NCBI GenBank assembly: GCA_029262295.1
Contig: JAJCZR010000065.1
Coordinates: 1-64,000, forward strand
Reading direction: 5' to 3'
Length of the DNA: 64,000 bases
Source: Deltaproteobacteria bacterium
Lineage (GTDB): Bacteria > Desulfobacterota_D > UBA1144 > Nemesobacterales > Nemesobacteraceae
Positions 41,719 to 51,512 of the stretch are shown here, one piece after another. The position numbers and the translations under genes were made by a program. The number at the start of each line of letters is the position of its first letter. Positions within the stretch are counted from its first letter, which is position 1. The notes below the pieces were generated by a model that ran no database searches, was not told the DNA's origin, and saw only the letters and a program-made list of their open reading frames with translations.

Positions 41719-42519
41719 TTGAGTCAAAACAACCCCTTTAAAGCTCCCCTGTATAAAGAAGTTCAAAATAATAATGAACAAAAACGAAAACTAAACGCAA
41801 AAAGTGCTGTATTAATATTCGCTTCCTATCTCGGTATTCAAATTTTATCTGGAATTATAGCAGGGATAGTATTTGCCGTTTATTTTGCAGCTAAAAATTC
41901 AGGTTTTAATAGCGAAGAATTTCAGCTTTTTTTTAAAGGATACACACTTCCAATTCTTATATTCTCACTTCTTTCTTCGGGTTTTATAATGTTGGCTTTG
42001 AGCTTAAAATATGGGAAAGACCTCATTAAAGATACAAGCACAACGGGAATAGCATTAAATACAGGAAAAACAAAGAACCTGCTCTTTTCTATATTTCTTG
42101 GGATATTAATTGCCCTTCTTTATTCTTCTTTTGCTGTTTTCATCTATCCGCCCGATCCAGATGCAGAGGTTGGCCCTCTTACGCAGATGCTCATCACCCC
42201 GGGGCCCACAAGAATATTCTGGATATTTCTTGCACTATTTTTTGCACCGTTTGTTGAAGAATTTTTGTTCAGGGGCGTAATGATAGCAGGCTTTGCATAC
42301 TCATATGGAATAACAAGGGCCGCGATCATTGTTACTTTTCTTTTTGTCGTGATCCACTCATTCGAAGCTATTCACTACCCACCCGCTTTCGGTGGAATAA
42401 CACTTATCGCAATTGTCGTTCTTTACCTGCGATTAAGATACAAATCACTTGGCCCACCAATAGCTGCACACTTTGGATACAATTTGGTAATTGCTTCGGC
42501 CACTTTTGTAGGCGGGTAG
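41719..42519 (+). CDS. CPBP-family intramembrane metalloprotease
   Basis: The 266-aa membrane protein has about seven hydrophobic segments. The CPBP/Rce1 motifs are visible: FVEEFLFRGVMIAGFAY (the EExxxR motif, near residue 155-175), then VIHSFEAIHYPPAF with the His, and a terminal AAHFGYNLVIA with the second His near residue 250. Members cleave membrane substrates or serve immunity to peptides; the substrate is unknown. Translation likely starts at TTG 41719, since no ATG gives the polar N-terminus SQNNPFKAPLYKEVQ. Confidence 0.85.
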   Translation: MSQNNPFKAPLYKEVQNNNEQKRKLNAKSAVLIFASYLGIQILSGIIAGIVFAVYFAAKNSGFNSEEFQLFFKGYTLPILIFSLLSSGFIMLALSLKYGKDLIKDTSTTGIALNTGKTKNLLFSIFLGILIALLYSSFAVFIYPPDPDAEVGPLTQMLITPGPTRIFWIFLALFFAPFVEEFLFRGVMIAGFAYSYGITRAAIIVTFLFVVIHSFEAIHYPPAFGGITLIAIVVLYLRLRYKSLGPPIAAHFGYNLVIASATFVGG

Positions 42520-42539
42520 GAAAGTATTTATAGAATATT

Positions 42540-43841
42540 TTACTGAAACACAGCTAACAACATTCCGGCAGCAACAGCAGATCCTACTACACCTGCGACA
42601 TTAGGACCCATGGCATGCATTAAAAGCATATTCTGAGGATCTTCCTTTGCACCGACATCCTGGGAAACCCTTGCAGCCATAGGGACGGCTGATACTCCTG
42701 CAGAACCTATTAAAGGATTTATTTTATTCTGAGAGAAAACATTCATAAGTTTTGCCATCAAAACTCCTGAGGCTGTTCCAATACTAAAAGCAATAATTCC
42801 TAAAAGAAGTATTCCAAGTGTTTCAGCTGACAAAAACTCACCTGCAGAAAGTTTGGAACCAACTCCAAGTCCTAAGAATATGGTTGTAATATTTATTAAC
42901 GCATTTCTTACTGTATCTGAAAGTCTTTCAACCACACCACATTCCCTCATCAAATTACCAAACATAAAAAACCCTATCAAAGGGGCAGCTGATGGTAAAA
43001 GTAATAAGCAAATTGTTAGGGCAAGAAGAGGAAATATTATCTTTTCGGTTTTGCCAACCGGCCTAAGCTGTTTCATCCTAATTATTCTTTCTTCTTTTGT
43101 AGTTAATGCCTTCATTATCGGAGGTTGAATTAATGGCACTAAAGCCATATACGAATATGCAGCAACAGAAATTGCTCCCAGCAACCTCGGAGAAAGTTGT
43201 GAAGAAAGAAAAATTGCTGTTGGGCCATCTGCACCGCCAATAATTCCTATTGATGCAGCATCTTGAAGAGAAAAATTAATCTGGGGAACATACTGAGTTA
43301 GTGCGATAGCACCGACAAGAGTTGTAAAAATACCAAACTGCGCAGCCCCCCCGAGGAGTATTGTTTTTGGGTTCGCCAGAAGCGGGCCAAAATCAGTTAA
43401 TGCACCAACTCCCATAAAAATTATAAGTGGAAAAACCCCTGTCTTTATCCCTATTTCGTATACGTAGTAAAGAATACCGCCCGGCTCATTAATTCCGGCA
43501 AGCGGAATATTTGATAGAATACAACCAAAGGCTATTGTAACAAGCAGCAAAGGTTCAAACTTTTTGGCAATTCCAAGATACAAGAGGAGAAAACCAACAA
43601 GTATCATTACCAAACGTCCAAACCCGTTTGTCCAACTCTCTTCATTACCTTCAATAAAACCAACAACCCCTGTTGACTTTAATATGCTTTTTAATAAAAC
43701 CCCAATTGAAGGAAGTGACTCAACCTGCTCGGTTTGCTGAACAACATGATCGGTTTGAGCAGCTTCCCCAAATACAACCGTTGGTGTAAATAGCCCGAAT
43801 ACGACTAATAAAAGTAATAAAATTAAACTGTGATTTTTCAT
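42540..43841 (-). CDS. oadB: Na+-pumping decarboxylase beta subunit
   Basis: This is the membrane subunit that decarboxylates carboxybiotin and exports Na+. The 433-aa protein has a signal-like N-terminus, then about nine membrane helices. Family markers are [56 protein letters not shown] near residue 200 with the Na+-binding Asp, [16 protein letters not shown] and [18 protein letters not shown] near residue 375 and [18 protein letters not shown] at the end. It lies directly after oadA. Oxaloacetate is the expected substrate because the alpha subunit is of that type. Confidence 0.93.
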   Translation of the reverse strand: MKNHSLILLLLLVVFGLFTPTVVFGEAAQTDHVVQQTEQVESLPSIGVLLKSILKSTGVVGFIEGNEESWTNGFGRLVMILVGFLLLYLGIAKKFEPLLLVTIAFGCILSNIPLAGINEPGGILYYVYEIGIKTGVFPLIIFMGVGALTDFGPLLANPKTILLGGAAQFGIFTTLVGAIALTQYVPQINFSLQDAASIGIIGGADGPTAIFLSSQLSPRLLGAISVAAYSYMALVPLIQPPIMKALTTKEERIIRMKQLRPVGKTEKIIFPLLALTICLLLLPSAAPLIGFFMFGNLMRECGVVERLSDTVRNALINITTIFLGLGVGSKLSAGEFLSAETLGILLLGIIAFSIGTASGVLMAKLMNVFSQNKINPLIGSAGVSAVPMAARVSQDVGAKEDPQNMLLMHAMGPNVAGVVGSAVAAGMLLAVFQ

Positions 43842-43845
43842 GAGA

Positions 43846-45636
43846 TTATGAAGGATTGATCGTCATTAAAATATCACCTGCTTCAACGACATCCCCCTGG
43901 TTAATTTCAATTGAAGCAACCTCTCCGTCACAAGGTGAGGCCACAGGTGTTTCCATTTTCATTGCTTCAAGCACAACAAGTGGTTCATTTTCTTTTACCT
44001 TATCCCCAACTCCGACAACCAGTCGCAACACATTTCCCGGCACCCCGGCTATAACTTCGGTTGAACCGCCTGTGGGAGCTGAAGGAGCATTTTTGGGTTT
44101 TGAGGTTTCACTAACAGACTGCACTTCGGAGGTGCCTTCTTTTACTGTAACGTTATAATCGCTGCCATTAACTGTGACAACAAAATTTTCTGGGCCAGGT
44201 GATTTTGAAGCAGCTGGTGCTTTAGCCTGCTCAGCTTCCACATTTTTTCTTACATTCACAGTAAAATCACCTTTTAGAAAATCAAGGCCTTTATTACCAC
44301 CCGCAGTCGCAAGCGCACCAACAATAAAAATATTTTCGTCGGTTACCGGGAGTCCTTCTTTTTCAAGTATTTCTTTTGCCTTTGGAATACCGGGGTCAAG
44401 AATATCAACTGGATTGCCATCAAATTTAGGTTTTCCGAGTTGCTCAGATGCAATTTTTACAATCTCCGGATCAGGTTCAACAGGAGTTCTTCCAAAATAA
44501 CCGAGTACCATTTGACCATAACCATCAGTCATTTTTTTCCATGGGCCTTGAGTTACATTTGCAAAAGCCTGTTGAAAATAAAACTGCGAAACGGGTGTAA
44601 CAGAGGTCCCGAAACCACCTTTTGCAACACACTCAGACATAGCTTCAATTACCTTTGGATAAAGTTTAAGTGTGCCTGTGTCTCGCATCATCATTGTGTT
44701 GGCAGTAAGGGCACCACCTGGCATTGGGGATAAAAGCACTTCTGAAGATACTTTTAGTGCTTCAGGTGGAAAATAATATTCACTCATTGCTTCTTTAAAT
44801 ACTGCATTTGCCTCAAGAATTTTCGCTACATCTATATCGAGTGTGTATTCCGTGTCTTTAAGGGCATTCCACATTGAAATTAGATCGGGCTGCGCCGTTC
44901 CCCCCGACACTGGTGCCCTTGCAACGCATATTCCATCACAACCGCCATGAATTGCACCCATATACTGATGCACTCCCTGTGCAGCTGTTTCATGGGTATG
45001 CATCCAGAGAATCACATCATCGCCAACAAGTTTTCTGGCAGCTTTAAATGTTTTATGTACTTTTTCTGGATTGGAGGTCCCGGAAGCATCTTTAAAACAG
45101 ATTGAATCAAAAGGAAGGCCGGAATCAAGGATTTTTTTAAGCCTGTCAATATAAAAATCTACATCATGCGCCCCACTGCAACCAGGGGGAAGCTCCATCA
45201 TTGTAATAACCACTTGATGATGAAGGCCCGCATTTGTGATACACTCACCTGAATACTCAAGATTTCTTACATCATTAAGGGCATCAAAATTTCTTATGTG
45301 TGACATTCCATGCTTTTTAAACATCTTGGCGTGAAGGTCAATCATATCTTTTGGTTGTTGTGAAAGGGCAACCACATTTATACCCCTTGCAAGGGTTTGC
45401 AGATTTGCATCCGGGCCAACCGCTTCGCGAAACTTATCCATCATATCGAATGCAGATTCCCCGCAGTAAAGAAAAAGGCTCTGAAACCTTGCCCCGCCCC
45501 CTGCTTCAAAATGTGTAATACCTGCATGTGCCGCTGCTTCAACTGCTGGAATGAAATCTTCAGTTAAAACTCTGGCACCAAAAACCGATTGAAATCCATC
45601 ACGAAATGATGTGTCTTGAAATAAAATTTTCTTCAT
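43846..45636 (-). CDS. oadA: Oxaloacetate decarboxylase alpha subunit, biotin-carrying
   Basis: The 596-aa protein has an N-terminal carboxyltransferase TIM barrel starting [20 protein letters not shown], with metal-binding residues in the DTSFRD motif and in [14 protein letters not shown] near residue 215. A PYC-OADA domain follows ([19 protein letters not shown] near 315). A Pro/Ala-rich linker leads to a biotinyl domain with the biotin Lys in [14 protein letters not shown] near residue 562. The DTSFRD barrel and attached carrier domain fit the alpha subunit of Na+-translocating oxaloacetate decarboxylase; stand-alone pyruvate carboxylase B subunits are similar. The oadG and oadB neighbours settle the assignment. 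Confidence 0.93.
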   Translation of the reverse strand: MKKILFQDTSFRDGFQSVFGARVLTEDFIPAVEAAAHAGITHFEAGGGARFQSLFLYCGESAFDMMDKFREAVGPDANLQTLARGINVVALSQQPKDMIDLHAKMFKKHGMSHIRNFDALNDVRNLEYSGECITNAGLHHQVVITMMELPPGCSGAHDVDFYIDRLKKILDSGLPFDSICFKDASGTSNPEKVHKTFKAARKLVGDDVILWMHTHETAAQGVHQYMGAIHGGCDGICVARAPVSGGTAQPDLISMWNALKDTEYTLDIDVAKILEANAVFKEAMSEYYFPPEALKVSSEVLLSPMPGGALTANTMMMRDTGTLKLYPKVIEAMSECVAKGGFGTSVTPVSQFYFQQAFANVTQGPWKKMTDGYGQMVLGYFGRTPVEPDPEIVKIASEQLGKPKFDGNPVDILDPGIPKAKEILEKEGLPVTDENIFIVGALATAGGNKGLDFLKGDFTVNVRKNVEAEQAKAPAASKSPGPENFVVTVNGSDYNVTVKEGTSEVQSVSETSKPKNAPSAPTGGSTEVIAGVPGNVLRLVVGVGDKVKENEPLVVLEAMKMETPVASPCDGEVASIEINQGDVVEAGDILMTINPS

Positions 45637-45661
45637 CTTTTTATAACCCTTTTCAAATTAT

Positions 45662-45880
45662 TTATTTTGCCTTTCTAACCCTATAGGCCGCAATTGCGGC
45701 AGAAATTACGGCAGTAATTTCACCATTTTTAATATTGGTTTTTCTGTTTTTAGGGGCTATTGCTGCAGCCTTTCCCTTGAAAATTTTTGAAGAAAGTATA
45801 ACAAGCAGCATTAATACGATAAGAAATATATAAACGATGATCATGCCTATGACCATCAGCTTCAATCCTTCAATAATCAT
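45662..45880 (-). CDS. oadG: Oxaloacetate decarboxylase gamma subunit
   Basis: The 72-aa protein has a single N-terminal membrane helix (LKLMVIGMIIVYIFLIVLML, residues about 6-30) followed by a basic soluble tail with AAISAAIAAYRVRKAK at the end. This is the OadG/MadG pattern; the gamma subunit anchors and assembles the alpha subunit on the beta subunit. Family sequence is weakly conserved, so the call relies on position as the first gene of the oadG-oadA-oadB run. Confidence 0.85.
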   Translation of the reverse strand: MIIEGLKLMVIGMIIVYIFLIVLMLLVILSSKIFKGKAAAIAPKNRKTNIKNGEITAVISAAIAAYRVRKAK

Positions 45881-46025
45881 ATTTTAATTAGACCCCTATG
45901 TGGAATTAGTTGAAATTAATTATTCGCAAGAATTAATTTATTGTCAATTCCAAAGAAGTGATATTATCCGAAATTGTGCTTAAAAATATGGGAAGTAAGT
46001 ATTAAGGAAAAAGCGCTAATAGCAA

Positions 46026-46733
46026 TTAACTTTCACGAAGATTACTCAATTCATCATCAAAGCTGTTTTTAAATTTCAATACCTTGGATACATAACGCGG
46101 CATTAAATTTTTATTGTTATGTTTCTTTATAAGCCTGTTAAATTTGTGCGGGCCATAGTTATACGCCCCCAAAGCATGGTTAAGGCTATTATACTGCTCT
46201 TCAAGTTCGGAAAGGTAGGCTATTCCAAGCCTTACATTAATCTCAGGATCGTAAAGCTGTTTTCTTGTTACAAGGCTGATGCCTTCCTGCTTGGCAATAT
46301 ATCTGCCTGTGCTTGGCATGATCTGCATCAGGCCCATTGCACCTTTATTTGAGATCGCTTTGGGACGAAAACGGCTTTCAACCATTATTACCCCCAAAAC
46401 CACTGATGGATCAATTCCCTTTCTATAAGATTCCATGTTAATGACATTTGCAAGGTTATATGCCTCTGATGGGCTAAGGGAATCTGTATTGCGAAGAATT
46501 AACCTGAATATTTCAATTTCACTATCATCGAAATTCTTTGTGTTAACCTTAGTAACGGTTGTATTAATTTTATTTAGATATCCAAGGCTTGAGTGCTCAT
46601 ACCTGCTACCCGAACTTATAAACAAAAATCCAACTGCAAAGATTGCAAATACAAAAGTAAAAACAATTGCTGTGAATGATACTACAAGCTCTTTAAGAAT
46701 AAATGATTTTTCATTTGATAAGCTTTTTTTCAT
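46026..46733 (-). CDS. Membrane-anchored lytic transglycosylase (SLT family)
   Basis: The enzyme cleaves the glycan strands of peptidoglycan. The 235-aa protein has an N-terminal anchor or signal segment (residues about 16-38), then the SLT domain with the catalytic Glu in VIMVESRFRPKAISNKGAMG (near residue 118), LMQIMPSTGRYIA, NVRLGIAYLSEL and ALGAYNYGPHKF near 190. It ends soon after the domain, so no extra binding module is present. It is divergent from rpmH. Confidence 0.9.
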   Translation of the reverse strand: MKKSLSNEKSFILKELVVSFTAIVFTFVFAIFAVGFLFISSGSRYEHSSLGYLNKINTTVTKVNTKNFDDSEIEIFRLILRNTDSLSPSEAYNLANVINMESYRKGIDPSVVLGVIMVESRFRPKAISNKGAMGLMQIMPSTGRYIAKQEGISLVTRKQLYDPEINVRLGIAYLSELEEQYNSLNHALGAYNYGPHKFNRLIKKHNNKNLMPRYVSKVLKFKNSFDDELSNLRES

Positions 46734-46868
46734 TTTATATAGAGTGCCCTTAAATATTTTGATACAGTATAATTATTGTCGATTCAATTTTTTTGGAGTT
46801 TTTGTTCTTCAGGAGTAGTTTTTGCTATACATTGTATGTAAATATCAATAAAAAACAAGTTTTTTTTC

Positions 46869-46897
46869 TTGACGTTTAAATAGAATCATGTTAAGTT
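46869..46897 (+). promoter_or_regulatory. Promoter of the rpmH-rnpA cluster
   Basis: TTGACG (46869-46874) and TAAGTT (46892-46897) are separated by 17 bases. Transcription would begin near 46904, only about five bases before the rpmH ATG, and no SD is seen, so translation may be nearly leaderless. No cluster of DnaA boxes is visible in the gap. Confidence 0.5.
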
Positions 46898-46908
46898 GAC
46901 CGCTTATC

Positions 46909-47058
46909 ATGAAAAGAACTTATCAACCGCATGTTATAAAAAGATTAAGAAAGCATGGGTTTCGTGCCAGATTAAAAACAAAAGGCGGAAGAAACTTACT
47001 AAAAAGAAGAATTGCCAAAGGCAGATACAGCCTGGCAGTGGAGAAATGGAAAAAATAA
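46909..47058 (+). CDS. rpmH: 50S ribosomal protein L34
   Basis: The 49-residue product begins [20 protein letters not shown] and continues [20 protein letters not shown], which is unmistakable L34. It is slightly longer than the 44-46 residues usual in bacteria, with the C-terminal addition AVEKWKK. The end of the gene overlaps the rnpA start by 13 bases. L34 is the first gene of the conserved rpmH-rnpA-yidD-yidC-jag series. Confidence 0.97.
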   Translation: MKRTYQPHVIKRLRKHGFRARLKTKGGRNLLKRRIAKGRYSLAVEKWKK

Positions 47059-47399
47059 ACCATTTTTCAAATCAATCCTTTCCAAAAAATCTTAGAATAA
47101 TTAAATCTGATCATTTTAAACAAATATTTAAGTCTGGAAGAAAAATCTATTCTGCAAATTTTGTTATTTACGTATTATCCAATCAACTTGATTTCCCGAG
47201 AATCGGTATATCCGTTGGAAGAAGAGTCTCCACAAAAGCAACTGATAGAAATAAAATCAAAAGGCTTATAAGGGAAGTTTTTAGAACAAACAAAAATATT
47301 TTTGATAAAAATGATATAGTTTTAGTAGTGAAAAATAATGTTAAAGATGTAAAGGGCAAAGATTTATTCGAGGAAATAAAAAAAGCGTTGAGAAAGTAA
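47046..47399 (+). CDS. rnpA: Ribonuclease P protein component
   Basis: RnpA is the protein subunit that helps the RNase P RNA cut tRNA leaders. The start at 47046 gives 117 residues: [49 protein letters not shown] and the RNR-like [13 protein letters not shown] that contacts RNA. A longer open frame reaches back to 46896, but that part is the rpmH gene read in another frame. The ATG lies inside rpmH (13-base overlap), so the two are coupled. No RNase P RNA gene was seen. Confidence 0.93.
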   Translation: MEKINHFSNQSFPKNLRIIKSDHFKQIFKSGRKIYSANFVIYVLSNQLDFPRIGISVGRRVSTKATDRNKIKRLIREVFRTNKNIFDKNDIVLVVKNNVKDVKGKDLFEEIKKALRK

Positions 47400-47401
47400 A
47401 A

Positions 47402-47635
47402 TTGATATTGGATAGGATTATTTCAAAAATTACGATTTCAATAATAAAAGCATATAAGGCTTTTATCTCACCTATTTTACCATTTAGTTGTAGATTTCAT
47501 CCCAGCTGCTCTGCATATACCATTGAGGCAATTAAAATTCATGGATCTTTTCGAGGCCTTCAGATGGGGGTTAAAAGGTTATTTAAGTGTCACCCTTTTA
47601 ATAAAGGGGGTTACGATCCAGTAAAAAAAGAGTAA
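47402..47635 (+). CDS. yidD: Membrane protein insertion efficiency factor YidD
   Basis: The 77-aa protein fits YidD: ITISIIKAYKAFISPILPFS with an amphipathic helix, then CRFHPSCSAYTIEAIKIHG, carrying the Cys-rich core, and FRGLQMGVKRLFKCHPFNKG plus GGYDPV. YidD aids YidC-dependent insertion at the inner membrane. Translation starts at TTG (47402) or a second TTG two codons later. It follows rnpA by two bases as in many bacteria, but yidC is not next: a 615-codon gene intervenes. Confidence 0.93.
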   Translation: MILDRIISKITISIIKAYKAFISPILPFSCRFHPSCSAYTIEAIKIHGSFRGLQMGVKRLFKCHPFNKGGYDPVKKE

Positions 47636-47710
47636 AATTTGATGTTTGATATTCAATATAATAAAATTCTGTATTATAATTAAAACAATCTATATAGGTT
47701 ACAAGAAATT

Positions 47711-49558
47711 ATGTTACTCGATATTGCAAAATTATTGCTCCAAAAAAATCTGGTTAATTACCAGAACATAAAAAATGTTCTCGAGAAGAACGATAGTATC
47801 ACTATCAAAAGCTTTAAAGACTCTTTAATAAGCTCGGGACTTATTGACAGAAATGTTCTTGAAGACCAGATTAGAAGAAACTTCGGGGCAAACATTGAAG
47901 ATATAAAAAATATTGAGATTGATAAAGAAATACTTCAGCACATAAGAAAAGAAACGGCTGCAGGACATTTGGTTTTACCATTAAGGATATCAGACTCAAA
48001 GCTTGTTGTTGCAATGGCTGATCCATCCGACCTTTTTTTACTTGATCAACTTGGATTTGAATCAGGCCTTGGAATTACCCCTGTGATGGCTTCAAAGGAA
48101 ACTATCAGAAATGCCGTTATAAAAAATTATAAAATTGATTTTAATGATCAGCATGTCGAAATTGAGTCACTCGACTTTTCAAATTCAACTGAAAATATTA
48201 TAAGTGAGCTAAAAGAGTACGAGAATAATGATGGAAATGGACATGCGAGTGAAACTTCACACACAGAAACAACTGAGAAAATTGAAGAACCAATAACGCA
48301 GCCAAAACCAGAAATAGAAGCTGGAAAAAATATTGAAAGTTCAAACAGTCATGAAATAGCTTTAGGGTTAGAACCTAAAATAGATGGCGCTGAAGAAGCA
48401 CAAAGCTCACCATCAAATGCTGAAAAAACTGTTGGTTCTGAATTCGCCCCTTTTAAAAGCTCTCTTTCAGAAAGCACCTCTGAAAATATTGAGATTGAAA
48501 GAAACCCTGAAGTTCTGGAAAACAGATCACAAAACGACAACTTACAGGATTTAGCTAAGCAACCAATAGATGATGATATTATCCTGCTTGACGATAAAGT
48601 CGCTGAAAAAGAAAAAAATGATTTAAATAATTCAAATCCATTTACAAGTGCTCTCAATAAAGACGAACTGATTCCTGAGGTAACTGAAGAGCTAACCCCC
48701 TTTGTTCGTGAAGAGCAACCACTGCAGGAAGGGGAAGTTGAAGTTGAACAGCTCAGTGAAGAAAAAGAGCCTTCAGATAATAACCAGTCAAACCTGTTTA
48801 CAAGTGCTGTATCAACAACAAAGGAAATAAATGATAATAAACCTCTTGAAGAAGTAACAGAAGATCTCTCCCCCATTCTTCATAAAAATGAAGCTTTTCA
48901 TAAAGAAGAATCTGAATATAAAGAAATTGAAGAGCTAAAAGCAGATGAAATTATTTCTGAACCCATTAGTAAGGAATCAAACCCTTTTGCAAGCCCAATA
49001 AAAAAGGATCCCGAAAACAACCTTGATGAAATAAGTGATGGCCCTTTTGTAGAAAAAAACCCTTTTGATCTTGCTCCTGATACTGTATTAACAAATACCA
49101 TCGATGAATCAACCGAACAAATTCTGGAAAAAGAGCCTATAAAAGATCAAATTGATCTTACAAAAGATGAGCTTCCAAAAGCTGCCCCTGAAGATATTAA
49201 TATTTTAATAGTTGATAAAAGCGTCACTATGCAAAGGGTAATGACGCAAACACTTGAGAAAATAGGCTACAATGTCGTAAACTCAGATAATGCTATTGAT
49301 GCAATATCCAAGATAAATAACAGTAAGCCTGATCTGATTGTAATAGATATTAAACTTCCACACATGGATGGTTATCAGCTTTGTAAGACAATAAAGAAAA
49401 ATGCTGATACAAAAGATATACCGATAGTTATGCTTTCTGGAAAAGATGGTATTTTAGATAAAATGAAGGGTAAAATGGCTGGGGCCAATGCATATATTAC
49501 AAAACCTTTTAAACCAAACCGATTAACATCCATAATTGAAGAACTAACCTCAAACTAG
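47711..49558 (+). CDS. MshEN (GspE N-terminal)-like / receiver-domain fusion protein
   Basis: The 615-aa protein has three parts. Residues 1-145 resemble the MshEN/GspE N-terminal domain (LLLQKNLVNYQNIKNVLEKN; RNFGANIEDI; HLVLPLRISDSKLVVAMADP), a c-di-GMP-binding fold in type II/IV ATPases. Residues 150-490 are an acidic linker with degenerate units starting NPFTSA, NLFTSA, NPFASP and NPFDLA (near 309, 361, 425, 450). Residues 493-612 are a receiver: the phospho-Asp lies in DLIVIDIKLPHMDGYQL, with Ser in VMLSGKDG and Lys in YITKPFKP; the first acidic pair is D-K (LIVDKS) rather than D-D. There is no ATPase domain. Confidence 0.8.
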   Translation: MLLDIAKLLLQKNLVNYQNIKNVLEKNDSITIKSFKDSLISSGLIDRNVLEDQIRRNFGANIEDIKNIEIDKEILQHIRKETAAGHLVLPLRISDSKLVVAMADPSDLFLLDQLGFESGLGITPVMASKETIRNAVIKNYKIDFNDQHVEIESLDFSNSTENIISELKEYENNDGNGHASETSHTETTEKIEEPITQPKPEIEAGKNIESSNSHEIALGLEPKIDGAEEAQSSPSNAEKTVGSEFAPFKSSLSESTSENIEIERNPEVLENRSQNDNLQDLAKQPIDDDIILLDDKVAEKEKNDLNNSNPFTSALNKDELIPEVTEELTPFVREEQPLQEGEVEVEQLSEEKEPSDNNQSNLFTSAVSTTKEINDNKPLEEVTEDLSPILHKNEAFHKEESEYKEIEELKADEIISEPISKESNPFASPIKKDPENNLDEISDGPFVEKNPFDLAPDTVLTNTIDESTEQILEKEPIKDQIDLTKDELPKAAPEDINILIVDKSVTMQRVMTQTLEKIGYNVVNSDNAIDAISKINNSKPDLIVIDIKLPHMDGYQLCKTIKKNADTKDIPIVMLSGKDGILDKMKGKMAGANAYITKPFKPNRLTSIIEELTSN

Positions 49559-49818
49559 TACTTAATAATCTTTTATCTTTTTCACCAAACCCTTAGAAGT
49601 TTTAAAAATTAATCTTAAAGACAAATTAACATCGAAAACAACTTTTATTATTTATATCCATTATTTTCGTGTATATTTCTCCTTTCAAAATTCTATCTAT
49701 AACTTTACTCTGAAAGATTTTCGTAAATGTTGTGAGGAGAAACACAAAGACCGGCGCAATTTCCATAGTGCTTTTTTCACTTTATTACCTCAACGCTTAA
49801 ACACAGGAACCCCTTTAA
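49559..49818 (+). other. Gap before yidC, no gene seen
   Basis: This 260-base gap is mostly AT-rich. A more GC-rich block at about 49768-49790 contains GACCGGCGCAATTTCC, and GTGAGGAGAAACAC lies just before it. I see no recognisable RNA family, tRNA or open frame. A yidC promoter or structured leader may be here. Confidence 0.3.
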
Positions 49819-51507
49819 ATGAACAATAGCAGCCTTAAAAAAAATTATATTCTGTTTTTAGTGCTTTCCACAATTATTATATTTGGTTACTCATTCTTTT
49901 TTTATAAACCTGCGCCCAAAAAACCAATAGCAGAAAAAACAACTGAGCAACCGGTTATCAATCCCAGGCTTGAAGAGATTAATGAGATTGAAGAAATAAA
50001 TATCAATCCGATTGATAATACACCTGAGGCAAAAAAGCTTGATAGCAATTATTTAAGTAAGACAATTACGGTTGAAACAAAAAAGTATATTGCAAAGATC
50101 GATACACTTGGTGGAAGAATAGTTGAGTTTGAATTAAAGGGTTTCGACGATACAACTGCAGAGAATTCACCGCAAGTAAAAGTGGTGGATGAATCAAAAA
50201 ATTCTTTTCACAACATCTTGAGATTGACAGGTGTGGATGTGCCGCCAAGAATTCCCTACAACTATAATGGTAACGAGTTTATAAATGTTGATTCTGAAAG
50301 TTTTAATCTTAACATGGCATGGAATAGCAGCTCTGGTGTAACTGTCAAAAAAACTATCAGATTTTTTGACTCTGAATACTTTATTGAAGAAAATTTTGAG
50401 GTTGAAAACAACACAGCAGCCACGATTGAAGAAAAACTTTATATAAGCTGGTTAAACAGGGTTAATGAAAGCAGCGATACAGCCAGCAACTACAAGTTTG
50501 TCTCAATGGTTGATAATGATGTCGACCGAATAAAAAAGCCTCCAAAAGAGCCCGAAAACTTTAAAGGCACAATCAACTGGTTCGGTTTTTCAGGCAAATA
50601 TTTTTTCAATGCCTTTTTGCCTGAAATAGGTGGCTCATCAAACCTTAATGTTGAAAAAACAAGCGAAAAGGGTTTTGTTAAGTCAACTTTTTCCTATCCG
50701 TCAAAACAAATAACTTCTGGCAACAGCTCACAGAAAAAATGGAGAATGTACCTGGGCCCCAAAAACAAAGAGGATCTTGTCCGCGCTGGTTATAACCTTG
50801 AAGAATCAATCGACTATGGATATGCAGGAGTGCTCACAAAGGTTGCTGTGGGCGTACTTAAATTTGTAAACAAATACATCAAAAACTATGGTGTATCAAT
50901 TATAATAACCACCATTTTTCTTCGTCTGATCTTTTTACCCCTTACAGTAAAAAGCATGAGGTCAATGAAAGAAGTTCAGATGAAAATGCAGGCATTAAAA
51001 CCAAAAATTAATGCCCTAAAAGAAAAATATAAAGACGACAAACAAACCCAGCAAACTGAAATGATGAAGCTTTATTCAAGCAACGGTGTTAACCCACTTA
51101 GTAGCCTGGGTGGATGCCTTCCACTTCTACTTCAGTTTCCGGTGTTTATTGCACTTTACTTTGCACTTTTATATTCGATAGATCTTCGTCATACACCTTT
51201 TCTATGGATAAATGATTTGTCGGAACCTGAACATCTATTCGATATTCTTGGAATTCCATTCAGGATACTGCCATTACTAATGGGTGTTTCGTGGTTTTTC
51301 TCACAGAAACTTACACCTACCACGGCACCTGGAAGCGAAACTATGCAACTGCAGATGAAAATGATGCAATTTATGCCTATAATATTTACGGTTATGTTTT
51401 GGGGATTACCATCTGGTTTGATACTATATTGGACGGTAAGCAATATCATATCAATTGGGCAACAACTTTATATTAACCGCGGAACTACCATACAGACAGG
51501 AGGATAA
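49819..51507 (+). CDS. yidC: Membrane protein insertase YidC
   Basis: YidC inserts and folds inner-membrane proteins. The 562-aa protein has the Gram-negative layout: an N-terminal membrane segment (residues about 10-27), a Pro/Glu-rich stretch, a large periplasmic beta-sandwich domain (about 80-340; e.g. TLGGRIVEFELKGF) and a C-terminal five-helix core with YGVSIIITTIFLRLIFLPLT and the hydrophilic-groove Arg, MRSMKEVQMKMQALKPKINA, LGGCLPLLLQFPVFIALYFA and LPSGLILYWTVSNIISIGQQ. It precedes jag by five bases. Confidence 0.96.
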   Translation: MNNSSLKKNYILFLVLSTIIIFGYSFFFYKPAPKKPIAEKTTEQPVINPRLEEINEIEEININPIDNTPEAKKLDSNYLSKTITVETKKYIAKIDTLGGRIVEFELKGFDDTTAENSPQVKVVDESKNSFHNILRLTGVDVPPRIPYNYNGNEFINVDSESFNLNMAWNSSSGVTVKKTIRFFDSEYFIEENFEVENNTAATIEEKLYISWLNRVNESSDTASNYKFVSMVDNDVDRIKKPPKEPENFKGTINWFGFSGKYFFNAFLPEIGGSSNLNVEKTSEKGFVKSTFSYPSKQITSGNSSQKKWRMYLGPKNKEDLVRAGYNLEESIDYGYAGVLTKVAVGVLKFVNKYIKNYGVSIIITTIFLRLIFLPLTVKSMRSMKEVQMKMQALKPKINALKEKYKDDKQTQQTEMMKLYSSNGVNPLSSLGGCLPLLLQFPVFIALYFALLYSIDLRHTPFLWINDLSEPEHLFDILGIPFRILPLLMGVSWFFSQKLTPTTAPGSETMQLQMKMMQFMPIIFTVMFWGLPSGLILYWTVSNIISIGQQLYINRGTTIQTGG

Positions 51508-51512
51508 CTAAC

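Noticed and set aside
46734-46908. Possible replication origin near rpmH
   Set aside because: The rpmH-rnpA-yidC region is often close to oriC, but dnaA is not adjacent and I see no cluster of DnaA boxes in the gap.
46896-47045. N-terminal extension of rnpA
   Set aside because: This frame is the rpmH gene read out of phase; the conserved RnpA sequence starts after the ATG at 47046.
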